Assembly (NCBI GenBank): GCA_032622095.1
Contig: CP136065.1
Location: 36,306,732-36,370,731, forward strand
Source: Siphonodentalium dalli
Lineage: Eukaryota; Mollusca; Scaphopoda; Gadilida; Siphonodentaliidae
Reading direction: 5' to 3'
DNA length: 64,000 nt
Positions 23,661 to 36,690 of this stretch are shown here, piece by piece; within the stretch, counting starts at the first letter, position 1; each line of letters begins with the position of its first letter. The position numbers were made by a program, and so were the translations under genes. The notes beneath the pieces were generated by a model. That model saw nothing but the letters and a program-made list of their open reading frames with translations. It was not told the origin of the DNA and searched no databases.

Positions 23661-25480
23661 GGACACACACACGCACACATGGACGTCGTTGAGCTAATAA
23701 TGAATATGTGATGTGTCGCTTTTAATGAATTGGCAATGACAGCAGTATGGAAACGGTCACTGCGGTGGAGTTACGATACATGCTGTTAGGTTGTGATACA
23801 CGGTCTTCAGCCCTACAGGTATTAGCGGGTTGTCACACCAGACGTTGAAGAAAATTATGATATATGTCCATGAGGATCTTTTTAAAGATTGGGTAAGTGT
23901 TGGCGCTGTGTATAGCTGTTAAAAGAGTCACATCCGTTAAAACCGCCATAAACATAATTAATATTATAAACAAACCTTGTTCTTATACCAATCATAAATA
24001 CATGTATCACATTAATTTCAGCATGTTGTTATGTTAGTACTTTGTGTTACATTGTATGTAAGCAAACGTCATCTTATGTAAACAAACAGTACATCTACAT
24101 GTATGTAAAGAGTATGCGATAAGCAAAACACTCAACACCGAGTAGACCCCCACTGCATATACATGTATATGAAATTTTGTTAGAAATACCACCGTTATTT
24201 CACGCCTTTAGATTAGGCTAATTTGGGGACATTTTGGGGGACAGAGGTCATAGGTTTGAGTGAGGGGGGGGGGGGGTACCCCCTTGTGACTATTGGGGGT
24301 ACTTTTTAAAGTAAACCTAAAATGGGGGCTGTCTGGTTGTTCTGAAGCATATGAAAGGTGAAAGAAATGAACCAATGGCCCCCATATCATTTCCTGGCAA
24401 CTTTGGCTTATATCAGCATTCAGCAAGTTATGTTACATGTACCCTTATATTTTCAAGTTTTGTAGGTCACAATTTATTGAATATTGGGAATATTGGATCA
24501 TTTGACATCAACAAAGCCATTTTATAGATGTACGGTGCTTGAAAGTTCACCAAGCAGTTCACCAACACACTGATCATGGGTATTTCCAATTAAAATTTAA
24601 TTTAATCCAAGTTAAATCGCATAATCAAAGTAATTAATGGCTGAACATCACCAACTTCAACTGTGGAATCTGACCCAATGCCTCCCATACAGAGAGGCCT
24701 AAGCTGAATGAGGTTCCCAGAGGGTGAATTTGGTGATGCTAGCCCTCTGGGGACCTCATTCCGCAAATGTCAGCCACACTAAATTCAGGCTTGGGGACCG
24801 CCCACCTCTAGTTCTATTGAGAATCATATATTAACCCTTCATTTACTAAATGATTATTGACAAGTAGATGTTGTGGGAAGTGTTCAGATAAAGTCGTTTG
24901 TTGAACTTTTCTGAACATTTCCAACCAATTAATATATATCCTTCTACACATGTACATGTACAATGTATGTATTATCTGTTAGTCTGTTGTCATCTGCTTG
25001 CATTTCCTGAACACCCCTCTGAATGAATAATAGATCATTCAAATAAATTCTTTTTTACTTGGTGGGAGAATCCATTTAGTAAAGAAAGGGTTATATCAAA
25101 TTTTCGCTACGATAAGGCAGCAATGATTCATAGCCCCTACAATTCAGTGGAATCATGAACTTATTTACAACATACCGCATTACCGGTATAGCCATTTAAT
25201 AAGCTAAATCTCCGATTTTGGTGTTGAATGAGTCACCATGAATCACTCTCAACCTAATCAATCGCCACGGTGTTTTGCTTATCGCTCACTATTTACATGC
25301 TGTATATATACAAACGCTCCGCTCACACAAAGTGTTTTGCGGAAAATAACGCATTCTTAATATGATCATTATTCTACATGTATACTATTAGGATATTATT
25401 GAAGAAACTTTCATAATTTGGTAACTGTTATTTCTAAATTATTACTTATTACATGTACATATGTACATGTACACATACAT
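23661..25480. other. Non-coding; distant inverted words and a G-run
   Basis: No gene recognised. A pair of inverted segments lies at about 24103-24145 and 25255-25305, sharing GCGATAAGCAAAACAC next to a CATGTAAA-type word. They may mark the ends of a 1.2-kb non-autonomous element, but similarity fades quickly inside. A G-run lies at about 24265-24278. Confidence 0.4.
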
Positions 25481-25689
25481 GTATACCGGCAGACTTTCAT
25501 TTTTAGAAAATGTAGGCGCGCAGAGTCCCGCTCGCTGGGTTTTGGCCAGGCGCGCGGTATCTATCAAGATAAAATAAACAGCGGAAATACATTCATAAAT
25601 GCCGCGTAAATTGAATTTGTTTACTCACGATCGATGTCCAGTGAATCTCTTTGATGGTTTAACACTGCTTAATCCACTATCCATAAGCA

Positions 25690-26666
25690 CAGAGGCGGAC
25701 TGGGCCAAGAAACCGGCCCGGGAAATTAATATAATACCGGCCCATCTGTTTGGGGGGGGGGCGTCCACAGTCCACCTTGGAAAATTCCAACTGCACCCCC
25801 CCCCCCTTGAATCAGAATCAGACCAAATACATATTTTTGCATAATTCCATTTGCACCCCCCCCTTGAATCAGATGCAGACCAAGTACATGTTTTTGCATA
25901 ATTCCATTTGCACCTCTGGTCTAATATCCTATATATTCATAAACCATGGTTCTATATATTCCCGGTATGAGACCATTCAGTATTTTTACCAGAAAAATTG
26001 CATAAAATCTAACATCTAGCGGTCTAACTCCAGACAAATGCACACGGCTACGGACAAGAGACCAGGACACACCGGGCTGTTCATGGTTGTTCGGCCCGGG
26101 GTGAGAACATTTTGAAAACTATACAAGAAAATCTTGAATCCGATAAACTAGACTGGCATCAACTGAAGTGTTCCTATTTTCTTGTAAATTTCAATTGGGG
26201 GAGGGGTGCGTAAGAATTGTTTTGGGATTTACAGCTGGGAGTTACCGTTAAAATCTCGAGATTAATGGGTCTTTACGTGGTGTTATATGATGCCGACAAG
26301 TTCATTTAATGTCAAAATTGCGATTAGCCAATTCGGCTGGTTAAACAACACATGTGGCGGCCCACGTCCGGAATTTTCCCGGTCTCCCGATCGGCCATGC
26401 AGTCCGCCTCTGCCCTCATGAATTTATGTGAGAAGAGTACCATCTTATTGGATACACGGCTGGTTAAACAACACATGTAGCGGCCCACGTCGGTTTCATT
26501 TGCGCCCCAAGTTGTGGTTGGGCGGCCCAACCACATATACCCCCCCCCAAACCGTAAAAAAACCCTCGGATTCTCGCTTGATAGAAAATCACGTGGAATC
26601 AGAATTTTTCCGGCCTCCGGCCCATCGGGAAATTTCCCGGTCTCCCGATCGTCCAGTCCGCCTCTG
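25690..26666. mobile_element. Non-autonomous hAT-like element with exact 8-bp target duplication
   Basis: It starts CAGAGGCGGACTGG and ends CCAGTCCGCCTCTG, and is flanked on both sides by CATAAGCA (25682-25689 and 26667-26674). An 8-bp duplication with a CAGRGGCGGA-type terminus is characteristic of hAT elements. A third, internal terminus (AGTCCGCCTCTG ending at 26412) and a repeated segment (GGCTGGTTAAACAACACATG at about 26336 and 26459) show that the interior was duplicated or is a nested pair. No transposase is present in the 977 bp. Confidence 0.85.
25785..25915. repeat. Short tandem repeat with C-runs, ~60-bp unit
   Basis: CTTGAATCAGA, CAGACCAA.TACAT and TTTTTGCATAATTCCATTTG recur twice after C-runs, giving two and a half units inside the hAT-like element. 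Confidence 0.7.
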
Positions 26667-27164
26667 CATAAGCACAAGTGAATGTTACACACTATGTTTT
26701 ATATTCTACATGCTCCTATATTAAATGTAATTCATAATAATTAATAAGGAATCAATTTAATACTCAGATTCCAAGCTGACAGAATAAATATCAACATCTC
26801 CCGGCCACGTGGTCTCGATTTGATTTTCGAGGAATTTATGTGACGTCATAAGCCATACCGGTACATAGAAATGTATTTTTAGCTTCGAATCATTCAGTCT
26901 CAGACAGATAGTGCATTTGACACGTCACACCGTGTGACCTCGTCTGGGTAGACACTGATAATAGCGTTATCAGGTTCGCTCTCTGTATTTGGCCTAGGTG
27001 CGCAATCGATCGCTCGCTGGTTTTCAGTTTTAGCCGTGCGATGGTGCGCAAGAGCGATCGCGCGCCTCAAAAATGAAAGTCTGTACCGGTACACTTAGCC
27101 GATGTGCCTGACTTCATCCGGGCTCTTTAGGGAACAACGTTGCCAACCGGTATACATGTACAAT

Positions 27165-27430
27165 GTATGAGTATATATCGAAGTCGCAGTCAAGGACACA
27201 GTCGCATATGAAATTGGACCCACCCATATAGTTCCCGGGATCAAAGTAGGCCTTTGGTACATTAATACCAAATTTTAGTCCGATCAGTCGTGCAGTTTTC
27301 AAGTCTATAACACACAGAGACAGAAGTTCTATGTACCTACATGTATATGAGCGAGGTCATGGTCAAGGACATGGTCACTCATGAAATTGGACCCGCCCAT
27401 TTCCGGGATCAAAGTAGACATACAATACAT
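27165..27430. repeat. Direct repeat pair around GTCAAGGACA..GTC
   Basis: About 27175-27260 and 27350-27425 share GTCAAGGACA, ATGAAATTGGACCC.CCCAT and CCGGGATCAAAGTAG. The function is unknown. Confidence 0.65.
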
Positions 27431-28500
27431 GTACCCCGCTGGACAAAACAAGTATCCATTGGCACCGCAGTGTATTTGCTGTTCGGCTGCGGTGTCAGAG
27501 TTTGTAACTGCAGTTGAGCACCGCAGCCGAACGGCAAGTACATTGCGGCCAAACGGCAAGTTCACTGCGGCCGAAAGGCAACTACCCTCACGGTCGAATG
27601 GCATGTACACCGTGGTTAGATTTCTGGTTTGTATTGTCTTTTTTCAGTTTGATGAAAGTACACCGTGGCAAATACACCATGCCGAATGGTAATTACATCA
27701 CGACCCAACTGTTAGCCGGTGGCGCCGCGGTGTAGTTGCATTTCAGCTGCGGTGGCAATGCTAACCACACCGCAGTTAAGTGGTCCCACACAGACAGAAT
27801 TTCCGAAAAACAACCGATGAACAAATGACCGATGATGAAAAACAACTAACGAAAAAAACACACCGGCTGACGAATGGTGGCAAATGGCAGATAAATGGCG
27901 AGGATGACGATGGCTAATGGCAACAAACAACAACGAAGAAAAATACCGACTGATGACAAAAAATGACTGATGACGAAAAACAAATGGCCAACGACTAACA
28001 CGATGTCGAACAATCGATGACGAAAAACAAACAGCCAAAGATGAACACGATGTCGAATGATCGATGACGAAAAATGTCTTGATGACAAACACATCGACCC
28101 AGGCCTGCAGGTTTCAAAATTATGTGTAACCTACGGTACATGTATTTTTTTTTTCGCCTGGTTTGTGCTAAAGTAGGTAATCCTAGTCCAAATCTACGGG
28201 ATATAATGTACCCTGCTGGACAAAACAAGTTTCCAGTTGACCACGGTGCAGTTAGCATTGCCACTGCGGCCGAAATGCACTACATTGTACACCGCGGCTC
28301 CACTGGCTAACTACATTTGGGCTGCGGTGTACTTGCCACAAAAACCACGACTGATCACAAATGAACAAAGGATGAAAACAAACGACCAACAATAAACACG
28401 ACGACAAACTACCAAGGACGAAAAACGACAGACGACAACCAAACACGAATGACGACAAACACACTGACTGTGACACTGATGACCAACGAATGACCACGAC
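27430..28500. repeat. Degenerate short repeats (CTGCGGCCGAA.GGCA and GACGAAAAACAAA types)
   Basis: 27480-27620 repeats GCGGCC.AA.GGCAA. 27800-28100 and 28330-28510 are runs of GATGACGAAAAACAAA-like words. The word CTGGACAAAACAAGT. appears at 27440 and 28217, so the whole about 780-bp block looks duplicated. Long open frames on both strands here come from stop-poor repeats and have no recognisable domains. Confidence 0.6.
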
Positions 28501-29911
28501 AAATTGTCAAATGATCAAAAATGATTAAATGAAATAATAATCAAAATTTAATTTTTAATTTAAAGCAAACAGACCTACCTTTAAAAAAATCTTGGATTTG
28601 GAGAAAAATGCCTCCAGGAGCACGCATTGTGCTGTCGTGTTCACAACTCCACAAGAATCCTCATCAGATATCAATTCCTTGAACTTAAGTTGAAGTTGAA
28701 GATGGTAACTAGGAAACATACTACAATTTTAGTATCACCTGTTTACACGTAACACAGAATTCGTTCTTTCATTTTGTTTATCTTTCTTTGAACTTCGAAC
28801 TTTTTGGTTGATTGAATGATTCTGGAATCTTGATCATTGTTGTCTGTAACAGTTTACAGTGAAGCCTAACGCAGTAACTGTCGATTGTCACGAAATCAAG
28901 CGATTAATTAATCTACGTACACTCGTACATTTGTGAAAATTGTTTGCCATGAAGCGAAGGTGAAGGCCTTATCGGTCTATGGGATATACGGAAGTAATTT
29001 CCGATCAAGTAACTGCCGTAAGCCGGATGACACTGACAGGACGGTCGCTTGACGGGGGTAATTAATTATTATGCTAATGATATACCAATGATTTTTATCA
29101 GATGAAAAGGCTGTAATTAATCCTCAGAAAGAACTGAATAGGCTAAACTTGAAAGTCGGGTACATTCTAGAATCTGGGAATGAATTTGATCAGTTGTTGT
29201 TGTTGTTTGCATATTCCTCCGTTATATCGGAGCACCCTGTAGTTTCTGCTGGATTCTGCGCAGTCACCACCCGGAAGTCACGTGTTAAATTCACAAATAA
29301 ACGTACCCGGTAATTTCTCTCATGGTATATAGAAATATATAAAAATTATATAAAAATTAATAAAAATTATATGACGTCATAATTCACATGCATTTAGGTA
29401 TAAACACCCACTGGGGTGGTTGCTATTAAAGTAGATAATTGTTTTTTACGATAAGTTCTCATGGATAGCAATAAATAAATAGGTCGAGCATAGATCAAGT
29501 TGACGTTAATTATGAATCGAGCTGTAAAGTAGAATGAAATAAAACTACTTTAATATGTTGATATGCATGGTCTAATTGTTATTCAATGCAGGGTGGCGAA
29601 TAGGTAGCCACTGTACTTATAAAGAAGCACAACACGGTATAAATGTATACAGCCAAAATGGAACCGACTTTGTCCTTTGGTGAACATTTTCAACAGTTGG
29701 AAACACAACAGTAGTTGGAAATTTCAGGCCAACAATAGGTTGAAAGTGTTTTCATAGTTGATTTTCCAAAGTATTATTAGTGGGGACTTTGTTGTGTTCA
29801 CACCAACAGTGATATATATTTCAAAATCTTAGACTGAAATGGCCATCGGTCGTAAATATTTCAACCTTAGCGGGGTATCAAAATTCTAAGACTTGGAGAG
29901 CAAGTCTAGGT
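28501..29911. other. Non-coding stretch, nothing recognised
   Basis: AT-rich DNA with no supported reading frame, repeat family or RNA gene that I can identify. Confidence 0.4.
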
Positions 29912-30215
29912 GCTAAGATTTCGCAGTTTTCAGGTTCAGATTTCAACAGTTCTCCCACTGGTTATGAGGGGTTCTGGTTCCTCCCCGATGACCAGTCATA
30001 AACTGTTAACCACACAAATTGATAACTGAATTTGCCCGAAGTTAGACCTCTAGATGCTAGGATTTTGCAGTTTTCGGGTTCAGATTTAAAAATGTTCTCC
30101 CATTGTGGCCAATTAAAAACTGCTGATCAATTAAAAAAATCGAGACCTGAATTTGCCTGGAGTTAGACTTCCAGTTGCATGGATTTTGCAGTTTTCATGA
30201 TCAGATTAATAAGTT
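29912..30215. repeat. Three tandem units of ~130 bp
   Basis: GATTT.GCAGTTTTC followed by TCAGATT and a TTCTCCCA or TTTTCACCCA word occurs three times (near 29918, 30060 and 30180). Between them are GAATTTGCC..GAGTTAGAC or its relative. The units are diverged. Confidence 0.75.
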
Positions 30216-31196
30216 TTCACCCACTGGGCTTAACTATGGTCGGCCCAGTTGGTCCTCTTCCATCGACAGTCAGTAAAAGACTAATATTTATAAACATAAA
30301 CTGAAATCAAGGCTGTGATATGCCAGTTCTAAAATGTCAAGCCCAGGGGGTGCATTTGGTATTAGACGAAATTAAGTTCGTTTAGCCTGGTCCTGACGGG
30401 TGCAGTTGGAAATGCCAAGGTAGACACACCAACGCAGACCTTCTAGCTACGTCCATGCGTGGAAGAATTTGTTGTACTGAAACAAAGTAGACCAACAAGA
30501 CGTCCGCGCACTTAACACACCAGAATAATTCAGAAACATGCATATTTTCAGTAGCTGCCGGCGCCGCCCATTAATATCGCCCGTCCTATCATACCACAAT
30601 CATGCTCTCTATAGTTATTCAAAACAAAGGTACAACGTAATACTTTTGAGTCAGAGAAACCAGTCGACTAGAGCTTCTAACACTATTCTAGGAATCTGTT
30701 TTCATAATTATGCAGTTACTATTTTTGTAGAACAATACAACTTACATTGATTGAAATCCTGAGGTTGTTATCGCTTTTGTTAACCGAGGTCCGGTTCCGG
30801 TGCTATTCAGGCCCATACACAGGTTGAATGGTCTTACACGGACTCCATAAGTCATAGAATGTCGTAAAAAAGATCCCAATGTTTCATCTGCATGCAGTGA
30901 TATTATTAGTATATTCCTGATATATTAAAATATAGAGTTTTTATCCCAGAAGTATAAATTTGCTATTGCTTTGTAATGTGTTTCACAGTATATAAGCATG
31001 TAATTCGTGTATTTATCGACTTATCTCATCCCGCCCCCAAAATAGCCTTGGAGTTTCAAATGAGAATGTGCTTAAATCCTTCCACGACTGCATTTTTCGC
31101 AAACCTTGCGCCATTTCATTGGTGGAAAATGTTCAGATAATAAGTTCAACAAAATACCGGAACATATTAACTGAACATTACGTAAGGGAACTGCCC

Positions 31197-31323
31197 ATAA
31201 ATAGAGGATCTACAGCGAGTTCCCAGCTTATAGCGGAATTTACAAAACGAGTCCAGACCTAATATACTGGACGAGTTTTGTAAATTCCGCTTTAAACTGG
31301 GATGAGTTGTAGATTCTATTTAT
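31197..31323. mobile_element. Palindromic MITE, family P1 copy 1
   Basis: The two arms (about 58 bp each) are inverted copies beginning ATAAATAGA and containing ATCTACA, CCCAG.TTA.AGCGGAATTT and ACAAAAC..GTCCAG. Only about 10 bp separate them. Short palindromes of this form are typical of non-autonomous DNA transposons. A second copy is at 35473-35630. Confidence 0.85.
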
Positions 31324-31719
31324 TACATGACCCAAAACCTCGACAAAATATACTTAAATCAACAAATGGGACAAGAAACTAACATCGGCTTCTGTAAGGC
31401 CTGCGATGACGTTTCACGTAACTACGAGTTGTTTGCCTGCGTAAAGAAATAGTCCCAGACAAATAAAGACTCTTTGGCATATTTAATGGCGTATATTTAA
31501 TGACATAACTTTTCAAACTCTTCATTCATTATAGTTTATTGGAAAAATATTGGAAGCCATATCATTTTGAGACGTAGTGTACGGAATGTAAACAGACGAC
31601 AAACCGGAAGTTAAAGGTCACCTGGCACTACTTCCTGTTATTAAACGAACGTTTAATATCACAATTTACAGAATGGGTTTATTGATTGGAATAAAGGTAG
31701 GATCATGTAATAAATATAG

Positions 31720-31861
31720 AATACACCCACAGTAGCCGAGAATACCAAATGTTCACCACGAGTGGAATTGTGGCTTTAACCACAAGCCTTTTTGGGAGTG
31801 GTTAAAACCACAATATCACGAGTGGTGAACAGTTTGTACTCTCGGCTACTATGCGTGTATT
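31720..31861. mobile_element. Palindromic MITE P2
   Basis: Arms of about 64 bp are inverted copies: AATACAC.C..AGTAGCCGAGA, then TGTTCACCAC, ATTGTGG.TTTAACCAC. A loop of about 12 bp separates them. No coding capacity. Confidence 0.85.
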
Positions 31862-32382
31862 TTATTTGTGGTATAATTTTTATTTTTGTAATTTTGTTTG
31901 CGAATTCAACTACCCCGCTGTTTACTTTGAATGTGTATCATCACCAGAGACACAAACACGACGCTATAAGGAATGGGCGTCACGCGTAGTGATGCTCACA
32001 TTAACGTCATGACGTCATCCTCTTTCAGAGCGATCAGTCACTTGGGATTATCATTCATATGTTTCCTAGTTAATATATAGCGCTAGCAAGCTACATTTGA
32101 TTGAAATTCAGGCAATTTTCCTCATTTCTAATTGATATCATGACAACTTTTAAATGTTAAACGAATGTGACATAGGAACTATTTTGGTAACTACGATGTA
32201 GTTCTACTATGGGTTTATCACATGAAATTACGTTTGAACATTTACACCCACAGTAGAAATTTATACCCACAATAGGAAGCTTTATACCAACAGTAGGGTG
32301 TAACGATGAAGTTTACAAAATGGTGTTATACACATAGTAGGACAGACAATTATGGTATAAATGAGTATCTAGTATAGACAGG

Positions 32383-33003
32383 GTTAACCCTTCCAAGACT
32401 GGAGCTTCCTGTGAATGTTTTGAAAACCCTGTGCCAATGCATGCTTTTATAAATGCGAGTCTCCTATATGGACCCTCGCATATACACGAGCACACATTGA
32501 CTTAACAATATTTACCTTGACCGTGTAAGCCATTCTCTTACATGTAGATGGCTCACCATTTTCAGGTCTCTCTAGTTTATTTTTTACCGAACGGCTCCAA
32601 TAAATCGTTGATATGTTACAATTTGTACCGTTTGTTATTGTTGTAAGTAAATCCGGAGATCCGCATGTTGTTTATCCTTTCCCAATGTCTACGGGGACTA
32701 TCAGACTGTCTTCGTAACAATTATTTGTTATTTTGCGACAATGTTTTAAAACATTTATAGCCAGGTTCACTTGCCATTTGAGAGGGGCACATTAATAGCC
32801 ATGTCAGTGATCAACACTTACATAAGTATTTGTATCCCTATTCTGTCAATCTTAACCCTTCCATGACTGGGGATTTTTGCGAAAACCCTGCACCAATACT
32901 TTCTCTGATATATGATAGTCTATATTGAGAGCCTCGCATATACAAGAGAATACATCGGCCTAATATTATTTACATTGACATTGTAAGCCAGTACATTCTC
33001 TTA
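32383..33003. repeat. Direct repeat pair ~150 bp long, ~470 bp apart
   Basis: 32383-32540 and 32851-33003 share TTAACCCTTCCA.GACTGG, AAAACCCTG..CCAAT, CCTCGCATATACA.GAG, TTGAC.TTGTAAGCCA and CATTCTCTTA. A more distant relative of the head (CCTTCCACGACTG) lies at 31078. They may be parts of one non-autonomous element family. Confidence 0.7.
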
Positions 33004-33433
33004 TATATGCGATGCTGCCTATGGGGAAATCGCATATATACCAGAATGCACTGGAACATGATCTTTAACGCAACAATAGCACAGCTCCCGTCTGAAAGGG
33101 TCAAGAACAAATTTACATTTAAATATCTTAATTTGTCAGTGTATTTGTCTCGAATACACTTTAATTGATTGATTGCATTTGCCTAATAAATGGGAAAAGG
33201 TCTGGTGAAATTTCGTCATGATACAGAATGAAGACGATATCGATGCCAAGGAAATACCGAATTATATGCCGTGTTAAAAGGGATTGAGCAGGATATAAGC
33301 AACAACACTGTATTGTGTGTTGCCAACGTTCGTTGCCTATCAGCAGGGACGCTCGGTGGCGAGGTATTCTGATATATCTTTTATTGCCGAGGGAACTGAT
33401 GCTGAATCAGCTTCGACGCCTATCTACGAACTA

Positions 33434-33645
33434 CAGTAATGCCCTAAATAATCGACTCCTTAACTACAGCAGAATTATGGGTAACTTTTCAGGATATAGT
33501 CGGAAATATGGCTGTTGTCATTCATTGGAAAGCTATCACTGAGAGCTTTCCGATGAATGTCAACAAGCCATATTTCCGACTGAATCCTGAAAAGTTACCC
33601 ATAATTCTGCTGTAGTTAAGGAGTTGATTATTTTGGGCATTACTG
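33434..33645. mobile_element. Palindromic MITE P3, near-perfect arms of ~100 bp
   Basis: CAGTAATGCCC at 33434 pairs with GGGCATTACTG ending at 33645. The arms match almost throughout, including TTAACTACAGCAGAATTATG and GGTAACTTTTCAGGAT. The central loop is only about 7 bp. This is the longest near-perfect palindrome in the window. Confidence 0.9.
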
Positions 33646-34116
33646 CATGTCTCAAGACTGTCGAGTAAGGCGTTCTAGGTGTATGGTGATAACACTGAAT
33701 ATACATTATTCATAATAGGGAATATTTCGGGGGAGCTAACCCCGGGCTGCTCGATAGGGTCAAATCATTTTGTTTTTACACTCTTCTTTTATTGATTCCG
33801 TCACTGGAATCCAGTCGACGGGGTGTTTAGCCCACAGGCACACTGTAGGCTGATGGTAGCTTCAGTGCCCCAGCAGATGTTGTTGGCTCGTCGGTGGCGG
33901 TAGCAGTGGTGGTGAACTCCAACAAGGTGGTATCCGGAGTCTTGTTTGCTCCAAAGGGACGGCTGACATTATTCATAAACAACGTTGAGTTGTTTATATA
34001 TCAACCAGGTAACATATCTCATTTGGGGTTATGCATAATTATTTATGCATGACTGGTATTATGATCGTCTGCCTGAATCTGTTAACACGATGTTCACACA
34101 TGATGTTCATGAGTAG

Positions 34117-34814
34117 CGAACTAATACAAATACAAGACAACCAAACCCCATAGCCCTAGAAACACCAAGAACTGTTTGGTGTGGAAATCTACCCCATCAT
34201 GCCTTCGCAACCATATGGAACAATCTAAAAGATGAATACACTTCGGGCCAAACAAGACATTCATTTAGGAAGTGCTTAAAAACAAACTTGGTAAAGACAT
34301 ATTCTGAAAATGTGAAATGTAAAAATTTTGGATGTCCGGACTGCACTGTTTAAGATACTGCAATCATATCGATTGTGCACCTATTGTAAATTGTATACGT
34401 ATATTAACAAAACACTCGCAATAATGCAATTAATGAATCCCAGACACGTGATATTTCCCCCAATACCTCACTCACAAACTACCTCCCCGGTGAACCACGC
34501 AAACATATTTTAGTTATTGTTATGAACAATGGTCAGGGTTGGTCCCCAGAAAACTCAACATGTCTGTAACACGCCCTTGATACTATTTCCACATGCGACG
34601 ATATAGTCTGTGCGCTCACGCGGAGATGAACGCTCATATACGCCATCATTAAACAATCATAACGATTCCTATACCACCGAGAATGGCAGGAAGACAGCCT
34701 GGCAGGGCTATGCTATCCCCGAGCAATATACAACATACCTGAATTTATTGTTGATAATATGATTGCTATACGTGTGTGTATGTTGTGAATAAAGTTATCA
34801 TATCCTATCCTATA
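34117..34814 (+). mobile_element. LINE-A copy 2: 5'-truncated 3' end
   Basis: It begins inside the last part of ORF2: NTNTRQPN, then FATIWNNL, then TRHSFRKCLK, ending KCKNFGCPDCTV and a stop at about 34352. The 3' UTR carries the family hairpin and ends in TATCCTATCCTAT, as in copy 3. Severe 5' truncation is normal for target-primed reverse transcription. Confidence 0.88.
34680..34719 (+). other. Conserved 3' UTR hairpin of LINE-A, copy 2
   Basis: Arms AGAATGGCA and TGCTATCCC pair at seven of nine positions around 22 nt. Inside are GGAAGAC, a 4-bp stem AGCC/GGCT with a 6-nt loop, and one A, the same arrangement as copies 1 and 3. Confidence 0.65.
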
Positions 34815-35472
34815 TAAGTGGATCAAACTTGTCCTCCAATCCCAATGCCAATTTGTATTGTAATATACTTGTTGGTAATAAATATGTTTAAACCAACTGA
34901 CGAGTAAAATTATCGAACGTTGGAACGCTGATCGGGACTAATCTTTGCGATCAGTTTATCAATAATTGATCTGCATATAAAGCTTTGATGTTTCAAGCGG
35001 TATATTAGCAGCCAGGGAATTAGAATGTCTGATATACATTTTGATACCTAAACTAGGCCTGTTGAGCCAATCAACCCGAAAACTTCATTTGATTACATGA
35101 ACCTACACTTGTTCTATTCATTAATCCCATTCTATGATAACGATATGCAACGGTCATTCGATAACATGAAATAGTGCCAGGTGTACCCACATGTATTATT
35201 GTTGCGTAAACGTGATTCGGAATCGGGGGACGAGGAATGAAGATGAATCGGTGTCTGTGACTGATATTGATAGAGTTTGAAAATTTATTTAATTAAATTT
35301 ACACCAATAAATAAGTCAAAGAGTCTTAGTTATCGATGGAAAATTTCTTTGCGGGTGCAAACAACGCATAGTTACAAGGAACGTCGTCGCACGTCTTATA
35401 GAAGCCGATATTAGTTTCACTTCTCATTTATTGATTAAAGTATGTGTTATGGAGGTTTTGGATCAAGTAATG

Positions 35473-35630
35473 CATATAATATACAATTCGTCACCAGTTT
35501 ATAGCAAAATTAAAACTCGTCCAGTAAATTAGGACTGGATGTCACCGAAGGCTTGGTCCAGACCCAATTCACTGGACTCGTTTTGTAAATTTGGCTGTAA
35601 ACTGGGAACGAATTGTAGATTCTCTATATA
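35473..35630. mobile_element. Palindromic MITE, family P1 copy 2
   Basis: Inverted arms contain ACAATTCGT..CCAGTTTA.AGC, AATTTACAAAACGAGTCCAG (right arm, reversed; the left arm has small deletions), and a further CCAGT.AATT..G..TGG pair near the centre. It matches the copy at 31197-31323 in its outer about 55 bp, but has a longer centre. Confidence 0.8.
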
Positions 35631-36690
35631 TTGCCTAGCGACTAAAACCACACATATTGTTTTCAAACGTTCGTATGATCACTTCCAATACATTTCCCGA
35701 TTGCACACTTCATTTCTCGAACATTGACGCCCTTTATGACCTGGGATTATAATCAGTTCAATTCCTCTCAATAAAATGTCAGCTTTCACACCTGCTCCAA
35801 CTCAATATAGCATTTACCATGAAAGTGCAAGTAGTAAAGCAGCAAAGTAGAAATCTAAACATTATGGTCCGATTCGTCACCTAGAATTTAAACCACAGGG
35901 ATCAATCAAATTGTTGCCCAAGTGGTACAACAAGCTACTTCGAATCTCGGCGGCAAAAAGAAGGACTTTCTGGAGGTTTATGCTTCTGGTGTGAATTCCA
36001 CTCATTGTACCCAAGATTGAACAGAGGGGAAGGTGTCGTCGACTGTCTACCCGGGCCTGATAATCAGTAGGCAGATGAGGATACAGATGAAGATTAATTC
36101 ACTATAAAATATTGTGTATTATATTGTACATGATTTATATAACTACGATTATGTCATATTAGTGGACTTGTTTAGGAGACAAGTGGTTTGTGATTTCCTA
36201 GGAATGTGCTAAGAATGTGAGTATACCATATAGTCATATACTGCGTTGTCGTGTTGCCTATATAAATGTGCTTTAAACCATCAATTGTCTGGTAACAGGA
36301 ATGCAATAAACCAGCAAAATAAGACCATGGGTCTTGTTACAGCAGAAACACATTTCAAGCTGACTACTTAACATTGTAGAATCTATCATTACCAGATAAG
36401 ACCTTCTATTAGAACACCTGCTAGCAATATAATACCTCTCGGTGGCAGTAAACACCATTATTAAACGCTGAGTATTCTTCCAAGCGGTTGTCACAAATGT
36501 GCTTTACTGCTGTGCTGGTAAAAGCACTTATCTGACATTAATAGCTTCTTAATTAGTATTGATATCAGCTTGGGGCCAACATAATTTAGGGGTTTTATAG
36601 CGCATATATTGATGTCTCTAATGCAACTAATATATATATTTATGTGTCACTGATTGGCATAATAAATTAGACTAAAGTTAGTTTTATCTC

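Larger units (their letters stand above)
25490..27083. mobile_element. Putative outer DNA transposon with CAGACTTTCATTTTT ends
   Basis: CAGACTTTCATTTTT at 25490 is matched by its reverse complement ending at 27083. GC-rich CGCGC and CTCGCTGG words follow inside each end. TACCGG flanks both ends directly and could be a 6-bp target duplication or part of the terminus. There is no transposase frame. The hAT-like element at 25690-26666 sits inside it. Confidence 0.5.

Noticed and set aside
24103-25305. Inverted GCGATAAGCAAAACAC words as ends of a transposon
   Set aside because: Similarity is limited to a few dozen bases and no target duplication is seen; kept only as a note in the region entry.
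27329-28502. Several frames of 62-126 codons on both strands
   Set aside because: Low-complexity, stop-poor repeats; Phe/Ser/His-rich peptides without any domain.
33825-33985. Exon-like Thr/Ala-rich frame on the minus strand ending in a stop near 33825
   Set aside because: No pyrimidine tract or convincing acceptor upstream, low complexity and no neighbouring exons.
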